A stretch of 64,000 bases of DNA from Cyrtodaria siliqua (taxonomy: Eukaryota; Mollusca; Bivalvia; Adapedonta; Hiatellidae): positions 434,001 to 498,000 of the forward strand of contig JAWPHD010000284.1 in the NCBI GenBank assembly GCA_037043455.1. Reading direction: 5' to 3'. Each line of letters opens with the position of its first letter. Positions within the stretch are counted from its first letter, which is position 1. The notes under the pieces are model-generated. The model made no database searches, had not been told where the DNA came from, and saw nothing but the letters and a program-made list of their open reading frames with translations. Position numbers and translations under genes: made by a program. Positions 1-12,000 of this stretch are shown here, piece after piece.

Positions 1-1932
1 TCAATTTCTTGGCAATTTATCTCAAAAGTTTTGCATTATTTTAACTTTGTGGAATCCATAATAACTTGGTTTAAAATATTATATAAAAATGCAATATTGG
101 CTGTCAACCAAGGGGGCAACTTATCCGAGTTTTTCAATATTGGGCGCGGTTGTCGTCAAGGCGATTCGTTGTCGCCGTATATCTTTATTTTATGTGCAGA
201 AATCTTAGCAATAAGAATTCGTAACAATAAAAATATTAAGGGCATTTCCATGAATGAAAATGAATTTAAACTGACCCAATTTGCTGATGATACCGCAGTC
301 TTATTAGATGGCTCAGAAACCTCTTTAAAAGAAACACTTAATGAACTTTCATTTTATGCTAAAATTTCAGGACTTAAAGTAAATTTTGAAAAAACACAGA
401 TAGTTTGGATTGGGGCAAAAAAATACAGTACAAACTCAATAAAAACAAAATGGAAATTAACATGGGGAAGTGAACAGTTTAAATTGTTAGGCATTACTTT
501 TAATGTTGATTTAGAAAAAATATTAAATATAAATTATAGAGATAAAATTACTAAAATACAAAACCTAATAAAATTATGGAAACGTAGATATCTTACTCCA
601 ATTGGCAAAATAACGGTCATTAAATCACTGCTTTTACCAATTCTTAACCATTTATTTATATCACTACCTGATCCCAGTAACTCTATTTTAAAACAGTTAA
701 CAGATTTATTTTATGACTTTTTATGGCGGGGCCCAGCTAAAATAAAAAGAGATACCATAATTAAACAATATGAGGAAGGAGGGCTTAACATGATCAATAT
801 AAATGCTTTTATCCAAGGGCAAAAAGTAACATGGGTAAGAAGATTAATAGCAAATAAAGGACAGTTACACCACTTAACTAAGCATACAATAAACATAAAT
901 AATATAGTCAATCTTGGATCTAAATATCCAGAGGGTACACTTAGTACTATTAAAAACCCTTTCTGGAAAGATGTCATAAAATCATATGTCAACTATTTAG
1001 AACATAATAGCTGCAAGCTAAAGGAGGATGAGGTTTTAACTTCTTCTATTTTCTACAACCCAAATATACTAATTGGGTGTAATCACATATTTTATAAATC
1101 TTGGTATAATAAAGGAATATGTCTAGTAAATGACTTGATAAGAGAAGATGGTAGCTTTTATACATTTACAGAGTTTAACTCCATATATAATGTAAATAGT
1201 AACTTTTTAAATTATAACGGAATTGTTAAGTCTATAAAATTGTGGGTTAGCAAGCTAAATATAGATTCATTCAATCATAAATTAACATATCCTATTATAC
1301 CATCAAATATCCAAGCATTAACTAAACAGCAAAAAGGATCTAAACATATTTACAACATCCTCAATAATGACTATACTCAACCTACTTCAAAAGCAAAATG
1401 GTTGGAATTATTTAATATTGATAATGAATATTGGAAAGAAATATACAAATATCCATTCAAAAACAACATAAGTACCACCTTACAATGGTTTCAAACAAGA
1501 ATCAACCACAGAATTTTAGCAACTCGTAGATTTTTACACAAAATTAATATCAAAGACAATTCAAAATGTCTTTTTTGTAAACAGGAAGAAACCCTTACAC
1601 ATATGCTGTGGTCCTGCCCTGAAACACAAACAATTATTAATGAACTTAAAAGATGGCTCTTTAATAATGAACAGGATTTTAATATTGATGAAAAAACCTT
1701 TATTTTTAACACAAACAAAAAGTACACATGGGTACAGTTATATCTTCTCTTAGAAGCCAAATATTATATATTTTCATATAAACATCTAGAAAAAAAACTT
1801 TCAATTATAACTCTAAAACATAGAATTAGAGAAGTGCTACAAGTACAACAGACAATAGCCACCAAAAACAATGACCTAGACAAATTCAATAGCATTTGGG
1901 ACCCATATAAAGAACAAATTTTAAACCTTTAA
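1..1932 (+). CDS. Non-LTR retrotransposon ORF2, reverse transcriptase to C-terminal zinc-binding region (5' part outside window)
   Basis: This is the 3' part of a LINE ORF2, the enzyme that copies its own RNA into DNA at a nicked chromosomal target. The frame is open from base 1 to the stop at 1930-1932, so the protein enters from upstream; the TTG at 31 is not a real start. Reverse transcriptase motifs are GRGCRQGDSLSPYIF (about 145-190) and the catalytic FADD box (280-291). The C-terminal third carries a CxxC...H...C knuckle, CLFCKQEETLTHMLWSCP (about 1567-1620), typical of the zf-RVT region after the RT domain in L1/Tx1-type elements. About 644 residues are visible with no frameshift or stop, so the copy is young or under selection. 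It lies on the same strand as PRPF40, probably inside one of its introns. L1-like rather than CR1-like is favoured because of the poly(A) tail. Confidence 0.9.
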   Translation, partial: SISWQFISKVLHYFNFVESIITWFKILYKNAILAVNQGGNLSEFFNIGRGCRQGDSLSPYIFILCAEILAIRIRNNKNIKGISMNENEFKLTQFADDTAVLLDGSETSLKETLNELSFYAKISGLKVNFEKTQIVWIGAKKYSTNSIKTKWKLTWGSEQFKLLGITFNVDLEKILNINYRDKITKIQNLIKLWKRRYLTPIGKITVIKSLLLPILNHLFISLPDPSNSILKQLTDLFYDFLWRGPAKIKRDTIIKQYEEGGLNMININAFIQGQKVTWVRRLIANKGQLHHLTKHTININNIVNLGSKYPEGTLSTIKNPFWKDVIKSYVNYLEHNSCKLKEDEVLTSSIFYNPNILIGCNHIFYKSWYNKGICLVNDLIREDGSFYTFTEFNSIYNVNSNFLNYNGIVKSIKLWVSKLNIDSFNHKLTYPIIPSNIQALTKQQKGSKHIYNILNNDYTQPTSKAKWLELFNIDNEYWKEIYKYPFKNNISTTLQWFQTRINHRILATRRFLHKINIKDNSKCLFCKQEETLTHMLWSCPETQTIINELKRWLFNNEQDFNIDEKTFIFNTNKKYTWVQLYLLLEAKYYIFSYKHLEKKLSIITLKHRIREVLQVQQTIATKNNDLDKFNSIWDPYKEQILNL

Positions 1933-2335
1933 GTCCTAAAATCTCAAGAATACCATCCCATGGACAAACATATTTTTAAACTTGTGTTAATATATAATAA
2001 TAGAGTTGGACCAGGTGAAGAAGGCAATACCACACCCAAAACCTTATCTTCTATAAATAATCATAATCCTTAAATAAGTTAAAAGTTGACTATTTATTGT
2101 TCCCAATATAAATTGTTTGATAAACGTACATTATCATATGCCGTAAGCCAGATGTATTATATAAATGAATAAGGTGAAAAAATGTGGTGTGAGAGTGTTT
2201 TCTATTTGTATATATGTATGTGATGATTGTACAGTGTGCGGTGGGAACCCCGACCCACAACACACTTATTTACGGGGATAATAAATGGGTTGACCACTAT
2301 GGCAACTGAAAAAAAAAAAAAAAAAAAAAAAAAAA
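1..2335 (+). mobile_element. LINE (L1/Tx1-like), 3' end with poly(A) tail
   Basis: The element comprises the ORF2 3' portion, a 3'UTR of about 376 bp (1933-2308) and a run of 27 A at 2309-2335. A target-site duplication cannot be checked because the 5' end lies outside the window. The pure poly(A) implies a recent insertion. Confidence 0.85.
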
Positions 2336-3034
2336 GTTCTATTTCCATTTTAAGGTATGGTTATTGTTTGTTTCCTTTAATACATGTGTAAGGTATATCA
2401 CCTGAGGTGTTGTAAAGAACACTTTAAAGTGTCGTGATACTAAATCACTCTAAAAATACATATGTAAGGCAGAAAACCTGAGTGTTGTTTACAAGAACTC
2501 TGGAATGGCATAATGGAATAATAACAACTACAAATTTGTGGCTATATAAATTGCTTTGACTTGTATATGTGTACAAATATGAACAGCATTATCTTGCATA
2601 CTGGTTAAGGCTATCCACATTTTACATGGGGGATGAAAAGTAGAGCCTCGGTTCCGAAAAAAACAACACATACCTCGTGTTGGAATTCCGTATCTTCACC
2701 AGATACCCATGATAGACTTTTATAATCTGCAAGGTCTGCTGGAGGCATCTGACGACTTGATCTCCATGGTGTGTTTGAGAGCTCGATAAAAACGCTTTCT
2801 CTTAAAAAAAAAATGGAAGCTTTTCCATTGATTGAATTCCAAGGCATTTCGGAGTCAGTTTTCTGCAAAATCTATTTGAAAATAGTTCTATTTTATTGAA
2901 AGGACAATATACATACATGTGTGCAGGTACCCACTGACAATTCAAGATTGAATATTTTGTATGTTTCTTGTATTATTCCGATATTATTCGAAAATATATT
3001 TAATGTAACTAATTTAACTGTTTATGAATTACAG
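2336..3034. other. Intron sequence upstream of the first visible PRPF40 exon
   Basis: No exon with matching splice sites or recognisable protein similarity was found. An 85-codon minus-strand ORF (2611-2868) has no recognisable domain and is taken as chance. Confidence 0.5.
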
Positions 3035-3091
3035 CTGATAGAAAAAGCAGAAGCAAGAGAAAAAGAAAGGTTAAAGGAAGAAGCTAGAAAG
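3035..3091 (+). CDS. PRPF40: PRPF40 exon (charged helix between FF domains)
   Basis: Acceptor ttacag precedes 3035 and donor gtatat follows 3091. The exon is 57 nt, phase 0 to 0, and codes LIEKAEAREKERLKEEARK. It joins the next exon in frame. Confidence 0.85.
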
Positions 3092-6000
3092 GTATATCTC
3101 CTCAGTATTTTTTCAATATATATTAGAAAGATAAATATTCATTTTAAGTTAGGAGTCCTGCAAACAATACATCATGACTGAAAACTAATGATCCCTGCAA
3201 ACAAAGTTTGAGGGAGTCGGTTGTCCGGCCGGTTGATTGGCCGGTCGATCTGTTCAGAATCTTGTATGGACCATTTCTTCATAACCCCTTGATAAATTTT
3301 CACAAAACTATGAGAAGCATCAGTATGAACTGGAAATGTGCATAACATCAGTCTCGTTCCGGTTCGATTTTTGACCGTGTAATGGCCCTTTAAATAGGTT
3401 CACACGCAAATCTTGTCTGCGCTATTTCTCCATTTTCACCAAACTTTGTGAAAAGCATCAGTATAAAGTGGAGATGCGCATGTCGTCGGTACACATTTGC
3501 ACCCCTATTAATCACCTTCAGTGGCAGTTTTAGTTTTGCCAAGGAGCAAGTTTGTTACCAGTGTGATTTACAGCATTTTTGTCTCGCCGTCATAGAAGGT
3601 GGAGAGAAAAAGGTGTCACTTTGCAGTTGCTGTGGGGCGGCGACAACATTTATATTCAAGTTTTACGTATATTCTTATATATTACATATTTGTCTGTGAT
3701 TTGTATAGGAAATACTGGGAATAGAAAAGCTATATCTACTCGTTTGTTCTACAAGGAAATATCTCTCAGTGGGAGATATTTCCCAGTACGGAACATTGCT
3801 CGGCCTTTTCCGTCAGTGGCGGGAATGCCAAATGACGTTCCGATTGTTTTACGGACGTCTTCGTCAGATTCCGCCACTAGGAAATAACGATTACGGAAAT
3901 TAACGAAGAGTTCCGGTTCCATTTGTTTTGTTTGGATGACGTAACGTCGTCTTGGATGACGTAACATCATCTTGGCGTTCTCGTGCAGACTGGTGTAAAA
4001 AGGCATGAATCATTAGAAATATTAATAAAATATCATTTTAAATTATGTAATATATAGTTTAATAACCAGTGTTTTTGAGATACTGAAAATGTCTCCCGAG
4101 GTAGAGAAATGGCCCTGATATAAGAACGAGTGCAGAGCACTCGTTCTTATATAGGGGCCATTTCTCTACCTCGGGAGATATTTACCTTATCTCAAAAACA
4201 CTGGTTATTAAACTCTATATCTTCAACACTATTTATTCAAATTCAGTCAAACTTTGTATATGTTTTCAATATCATCAAGGGCTCCCAGATTGTTACCATA
4301 ACTCTGGTTCCATAGTTTAATTTCTTCTCTGCAATATAGGCGAGACACTTACTGCAGTCAGGCAGGCAGACTTCTTTCTTGTTAGTCTATATATGACTTG
4401 ACTGTACCAATCACATTCACAAGGACTTTAAGTCAATTACCACCAGTGGATTCGCATTTTGATTTCTTGCGGAAATGCTTCATTAACCAAAAAATCATGA
4501 CGTAATTCATGTGAACGATGTTAGTTTCCAATAGTGTAAAATGTGTTAAAAATGGGTGGAGCAATTCTACTATAGACGCACACAATTAACACGTCGCCAG
4601 TACTTAGATATCTCAGACCTATTGTTGATGTTGGAGTATATTGACAATAGGTTATATTATAATACAGCTGCACGTGCTTTATTATACTGTTACACATGCT
4701 ATTGTTGTCTGAGGTATGGTATTGGTTTGATTGGTTAAAATGGATAAATGATTGACAACTGGCGACATGTTAATTGTTTTTGAAGTGCTGAAAATATAGT
4801 TTTCAGTATTTCAAAATTACTATAAAGTTTTTTAAAATATATACCTGTATGTTAATGATGAAGCATTCATCTGTGTGTTTTCAGCTGCGTAAGTTAGAAA
4901 CTTCATTCAAGAACATGCTTGCTGATTCGTCCCCAGCCATAGAACAGGATACAAAGTGGGAAGATGTAAGTCTTGAAGCTGTTGTTGACATGTAACACGG
5001 AGTACATCTAGAAAAATCTAAATTTAAACAAATGTTCCAGCTCATGATGAAAATGTAATTTCAATCAAAATCTGGTGTTAGCACTGTGTGTCCAGGTTTT
5101 AGATTTTAAATCACCATAGATTTTGAATAAAAGCCAGTTTAAAATGCTGAAATAAACCCTGGTGTGTCACCTATAATAGCACATATTACTGTACAGAATG
5201 AATTTCCTTGTAAATGGGGAGTCACTTAAAGTAATTAACCCGTCAAATAACGGCGAAATTACACTACAAAATCGTTTATCAAAACTCTATCCAGTTTTTT
5301 AGGTCGTATAATAATGCCCATTAAAAGTATGTTTTTTTTCATGTGTTATTAAATTACCGGTGATAAAAGATGTGTAAAATGAAAGTCAGCACTCCAGTTT
5401 TGGGGTTTGGTCTGGCTGGTTAAAGCCGTTATTATTGTGTCTATAGAGTTTGGATTCTAAAAATATGTTAAGTTATACGTAAACCTGGTCGTCAGTAGGT
5501 TTAGAAACGCTGTACATGTTTTGTAAAAGTTGGCTGTCATTAGCAGGATAGCTGCTTTAAAGGCTCGTTTATTATGTTTTTGCCTTTTAGGGTAGAAAAT
5601 AGGTACCGGTAATATTGTGCTTGCATTTCTAGGAATGCTGGCTGTAGTTATTATAAGTACAGTCGAACCTCGAAAGCTCGAACACCGGTAATTCGAATAC
5701 CATCGGTAACTCGAACACATTTTCCGGTCCCGACACAACTCCTATATAAATCAATGTAATTTAACCTCGATTATTCGAATATAATTTCTCGAATACCCCG
5801 GCTCGTTCGAATAATTTTTACACTCCGAAGATTCATTTTTGTGCGAATTTAAACCTCGCTTAATCGAAGGTGATGATCCGTTGCCATGCGACGTCGGCCA
5901 TATTAATTGTAATCGACAAGTTTGTATTTGTTTGTAGCAAGTTCGATCATAGTGCGAAAACAGATAAAGTTGATTGTTAAAGGTGCGATCATTTATGATT

Positions 6001-9000
6001 GAAAAGCAATAATAGACAGATAAAATTTATGTTTAGTGACTTCGTTTACTGTTAATTACGTATCGTAATTAACAGTAAACGAAGTCACTAAACATAAATT
6101 AAACACGGTTGATTTTCTAATTAAATAATGTACCGAAACCAGTCTTACATTGTTCTCATTATTCAGACCTCCGGGTTGTATGTTAAAATCTATTAGTGCG
6201 ATATTTCTTTAAATAAATGATAAAACAAACACATTATTGCAGTTTTTCTTGTATTTTCAGTGTAACAATTACATGTTATATATCCTTTATGAGGTTCAAA
6301 CAAACATGCATGAACATAAAAAACATACCGAGAACGATACATCAGGTACACAAGTAACACTATTTCGGGTGGTACACAAATTCGGATAGATATTTTGTTT
6401 TTTACCGTTACCTCGATGCCTCGAAGCCACCGATAGCTCGAACATATCCCTATGGTCCCGCTGACTTCGAGCTATCGAGGTTCGACTGTATTATAATTTA
6501 CAGTAAACCATTACATATTTCCTGTGTATCAAATAAACATGATTATATGTAATCATATTCTTTCCAGCACCACCATGTTTCAATCATTAATTATTCCAGG
6601 TGCGTTCACGGTTCGAAAATGAAAGTGCATTTGATGCAATTACCCTGGAGTCTGAGCGAATGAGACTGTTCAAAGAATACTTGGTAGCTGTAGAAGAGAT
6701 GTGCTTGCATCGACACAAGAAAAAGAAGTCTAAAAAACACAAAAGTCGCAGGTCCAGATCTAGATCTCGTTCTGTGAGTATGTTTATGCTCCCCAGAAAC
6801 ATTTGGTTGGGTGGAGCTTTAATAGCCACTTTGTTCTTCATCCATCTTCATTCCGTATCTGATCTTTGACTTTTCAAACAGGGTTTTGATATTTTACAGA
6901 AATAATTATGTCAGCAAGACAATTGCGACTTCTTACTTATATGGAAAGGATGCTTGGGATTGCATTTGAGGTCACTGGGGTCAAGGTCAGTGTTTCTTAA
7001 AATAAAAAAATGGTTTCTGGGCAATAACTTTTATAGTTAGGAATGAGATATTGAAACAAAACTTGGTGTATAGGTATCTGATATGGAAAAGAAGCTTGGG
7101 ATTGCATTTCAGATCACTTGGGTCAATGTCAAGTCACTGTTACTGAAAAAGGTTAATGGGCTATAACTTTAGTTAGGAATGAGATATTGCAACGATACTT
7201 TATGTGTAGCTGAGATAATTTTTTAGACTGCTTAGTCTTATACATTTATTATCCAACAATATTTCAGACTGTTTATTCTGAAGAAGAATCTTCATCACGT
7301 CATAAATCAAAGAAAAGGAAAAAGTCCAGATCACGGTCACCCAGTTACCATTCCCCATCAGGTGAGTTCCCAGTTTTATCACGGTCACCCAGTTACCATT
7401 CCCCATTAGGTGAGTTCCCAGTTTTATCACGGTCACCCAGTTACCATTCCCCATCAGGTGAGTTCACAGTTTTATCACGGTCACCCAGTTACCATTCCCC
7501 ATCAGGTGAGTTCCCAGTTTTATCACGGTCACCCAGTAACCATTCCCCATCAGGTGAGTTCCCAGTTTTATCACGGTCACCCAGTTACCATTCCCCATCA
7601 GGTGAGTTCCCAGTTTTACATCTTCGAAATATGGTTTGGAATTGTCAGCAAATGTTAGATATTACAGGCACCAGTCCATTTAAGTACTCTAAAATATGCA
7701 TTCCATCTGCTTTTAAAAAAATGCATTTCCAATTTAGCACTCAGCATTTGGCTTTTGTATGTTATGTTAACAATTGATAAAAATCTATAGTTCCTCCAAA
7801 TGAATGCCTTTTAATCAATCGCTGCTATCATCTGCATTATATTTGGATTTGCACTTACCATAAGTGTATCTGCTTGTTTTGGAATGCATTTATAGTGATT
7901 AAGGGGTTTGTCTCAGTTTTTCGAAGTGGAATTGGGCATATATAACTGTTGGGTTAAGAGGATTTTACTGAATGAAAATGTAAATCACCTGTCTGTTTAA
8001 GTAACATGAGCAGGGTATTTAAAGTGCTGTTCTCAAAGTTGTGACTACGATGAGTGCTTTAACTGTTTTAAATCTATAAAATAAACAGTATAATAAACAC
8101 TGAGCGATTAAAATACTGATATTAAAATGAAATGTGTATATATGGATTAAATTTTGAGTTTGATCTCTCATTGCAGTATGAAAAATCATAAGGGCGGTTT
8201 AAAGTTAACGAGAAACCCTTCAATCTTCATGCTGTTTAGACTACCTACTGTTTTTCTTACCTCGATTAAGGATCGCAATCAGTCCTTAAGTTATTTTATT
8301 ACTTCCAAAACTGTCGGGTTTTTTTCTGAAAAAAACTGTAATGTTTGGTTCTAGCACAGACCTAATAACAAATAGATTGGACACTACAAAAATTATCCAA
8401 ATTTCACGTGGCACAGTGCGAAAATTTCACAACTTTAAACACACATATCATGAAGAGTTTTATAGATACAAGTTTCATTCATGCCAAATCCCATCACACA
8501 TTTAATATTCTTTCCAATGATAGTATTTTGCTTTCTCTTACATTTAGAGCAAAAAAGGAGATTGACAGAAACTTTGACTATGTCAAAACCTTAATTTTTA
8601 AAAGAAAAGCGAAAAATGTTGACATTTTTAACTTTAAACATCTTTTTATACAATTTGTTATTTTGAAAATAAACATAAATTATTATAATCCCATTTTGCT
8701 ATTCACTTTGAATCTTTTGAATGTATTTTTATCAAAATCAGTGAATAACTGAGAGAGAAGATAGAATGAAAAGTTAAGGTGCCATGTGATATTTTGATTA
8801 CTTCATTGGTTAAGATAGGAAGTTTCCTATCTGTTTATTAATATGTCTGTGGTTCTAGCTCTCTTTGACATATTCAACATGTTTTAGTCTTCATGTGTTA
8901 AACTAACAATCCTTATTATATCCCCGCTTTTACAAAGTGAAGTGGTGGCTGTATTTGTGAAAGCCCCGCTATATAGGAATCACGCTGTCCGTAACGTCAC

Positions 9001-12000
9001 GTCGCGTCGCGTAACACATTTTTATTACTTGCATTTCTCAAACAGTTTTGAATAGGTTGTTCCCAAACGTCATATACTCATAACAACTGATGACCTTATG
9101 TCCCTCTACATCACCCATTGTTGATTGCTTAATTTATAACAGAATTATGGCCCTTTGTTTGACTTAGAATAAAAAAGCGGTATTCATCACCTTCAGTGAT
9201 AGAGGTGCGCAGTATTACCGGTAAACCGATGAACACCGGTATTAAGCTTGGGCGGTACGTTAGGGCCCGTACCGGTACTTCGGCTATTTCCATGACCGAG
9301 AAATGTACGGATATTACTGAAGAAAACGGATGTTTTACTGCGCTAATTTAAATTTGCTTACATGCGAATATAACACATTTAAACACATGAATAACCACAA
9401 TCTTATTTTGATAAAAATTGCATGTTTTATACTGAAAATCTAAAGCGAAAGACATTTAGACCAAAAATATAATAAATCATGAATCATTGTCTCTTACGCG
9501 CTTATCGCATACATCATAGCAGCATCAAGCATGCACATGTAACAATAAACATGATAAATGAGAAGGACCTATCAGCCAGAAGGACCACCAGTTTTCAAAC
9601 TTCCTACTTAAATAACTAGTGTTGAACCCTTGTTATCATGGTTATGAAGCCAATGAGCCTCGTGGCATTTTGATCTTGTCCTGCATTGTCTTAAATAAAA
9701 AATTTCAACCACAAAGCTTACACGGTATACCGTGGTACGTACCGCGTCATTCGCTAAAATACCGTGGTATATCGCGGTACTTTTATTCTCGTGGTACCCA
9801 ACTCTATTCAATGATAGTTCTAGTTAAACCTGCATTATGAACACATGAAATTGAGAGTTTATTGTTATCTCTTTGTTTAAGGCATGGTATTCACTCTCAA
9901 GGTCAAAGTTCAAGGTTATAGAACATTGAAATAGTGAAACAAGACGTATTCATTTTTTGTGTCGTCAATTGATTTTTGTTTACTTTTCATTTAATAGGTA
10001 TGTGAGGGTTGAGGGACCATCCCACAACACACATTGCTGTAAGGAACCTAGTTTTCCTTGACCTTTCTGTCAGCTAGGAAAATGTATTGCTATAATTTGC
10101 TGATTCTGTATATTTTTGACATTAAACAGACCATGATAGAGAGGAGAAATCCAAGTCTAAACACAAGAAGAAGTCCAAGAAGAGGAGGCACAAGGGGGTG
10201 AGTAGATACGGATGTTCAGATGTCCCCGTTTCTTTTTAGAATGCATGCCATCAGGGGTTAAGGACTGGTGGAACTGAGAAACAATGACCTTTTAAGACAA
10301 AGGACCATTTATTTCAGGTTTATATATGCTGAATTTGTAATAGGAGATTAAAAAGCGTGTTGTTTTTTTAAATTCGGGAAACGGCCTAGCACAATATTGA
10401 TATAGATTAATACGGGTTTATTTTCAGTGGGGGCATCTGTGTCTCATGGACACATTTCTAGTTTAATAATATGTGAGTGTATTTAAGATTCTTGATACAG
10501 GTGATTCCTTATTACCGTCCCCATCCCCCACCCTTCATCACAGCAACCTTGTGAATGAACAGACACCTGTTGGTTGAGACAACCTGTGACAACATAGTTG
10601 TTCATACCATTGTACCATTGAAAACTGGTTCAAACCAGCCAAATCAGATGGCTGCCGCAGCCATCTGATTTGGCTGGTTTGAACCAGTTTTCAAAAAAGA
10701 TAAAAAAAAATCCAAAAAAAAAAAAAAAGTTATCTTTTATTGCTGTTGATGTATATAAGCCAATAGTCATTCAGTCATATATACCATTTAAAGTACATAG
10801 ATTGTAATAGCTAAAAACAGAGCTGTAGATAATTTTTGACTGCAAAGAGTTTTTGTTTTTTCTAATCTGAATGAGTAAAAGGAACTCCTTCTGAGTAAAC
10901 CGTTGCATTAAACAGTTCATGCTTTCAAACATTTTAAAAGAAACAAAAATCCTAAGTAAATGGAAGTTGCCTGTAAGTAAAAAAAAAAGAAACACTTAAT
11001 ATTAGACACATGCTTGAAACAATTTTCATCATGTCAATCTGGAACAAACTGTTCTACAGAACAATACATACAAATATTATACCTCATTTGCATATTCCAC
11101 TCTTTCTTTAATGTGACGTCATCTGGTCCATAAAGTTGCATATTGACCGGGCGCCCAGTCTGATAGCTATATTAACGGACGTGTGAAAAAAAAGACGTCA
11201 AAATAAATCATAAAACGTATTGATTTAATTTGTTGGTCAGATTCGGTATAATATAACAAATAATGTATGGTGCTTCGGTCCATATGAAGTTTATGAACTG
11301 GGTAGTCCATAAACTTGCATATGGACCTCAGCACCATACATTTTCTGTTAAATATAATTCTCATGATTTTTAAAAGTTATGAGTTTTTGTAGTAAGTTGA
11401 TGAGTAAAGGTACTCACAATTTAAAAAAACTGAGGGGTTTTATAAAAAAAGGTATGAGTAAAATAATCAAAAACTCAGCTTTTCTGTTAAGATCTGTAAA
11501 AATCAGACCTGTGGAATTCATTAATATCAACTGTTGACTTTAGGACGTTCTATCCGGATCAATCTGGTTTTGTTGTCAAAAGTCTTGTTTGGAGGCTAAA
11601 AGTAAAATCAGATCATTATGTAGGGTTAAAGGTCATGCGTATACTATATTTGTTCTAAAGAGACACATGACAATCTTTAAGTTTTTATCAAGCATTCAAA
11701 TTAGCATTTTGATCAATTAATCCAGTATCATTTTGATTTTAAACCTGCATGTATGTAATTATGTCTTCCCCACATTGTGGAGGGGAGACAAATTGTATTT
11801 GTGCTGTCTGTGTCTGTCATCTGGTGTCTGTTGTCTGTATGTCACAAACTTTGTCCGGACGTTCTCCTGAACCCTTGACCGGATTTCAATGAAACTTTGC
11901 AGGAATGATCAGTACCAAGCCTAGTTGTGCATATCTTCGCTGTGTTCGGGTTGAATGATTTTTGGCGGAGTTATGGCCTTTTAAAGGTTTTGTTACACAA

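Noticed and set aside
7331..7618. CRISPR-like array
   Set aside because: Repeats are contiguous with no variable spacers, in frame with a eukaryotic exon, and no cas-type genes are present.
7200..7658. ORFs over the 48-bp minisatellite in other frames (YHGHPVTIPHQ and GNGNWVTVIK types)
   Set aside because: Only the frame continuing the PRPF40 exon is supported by homology and phase.
8408..8752. 114-codon ORF as a gene
   Set aside because: AT-rich composition, no recognisable motif, and it lies in a PRPF40 intron without splice support.
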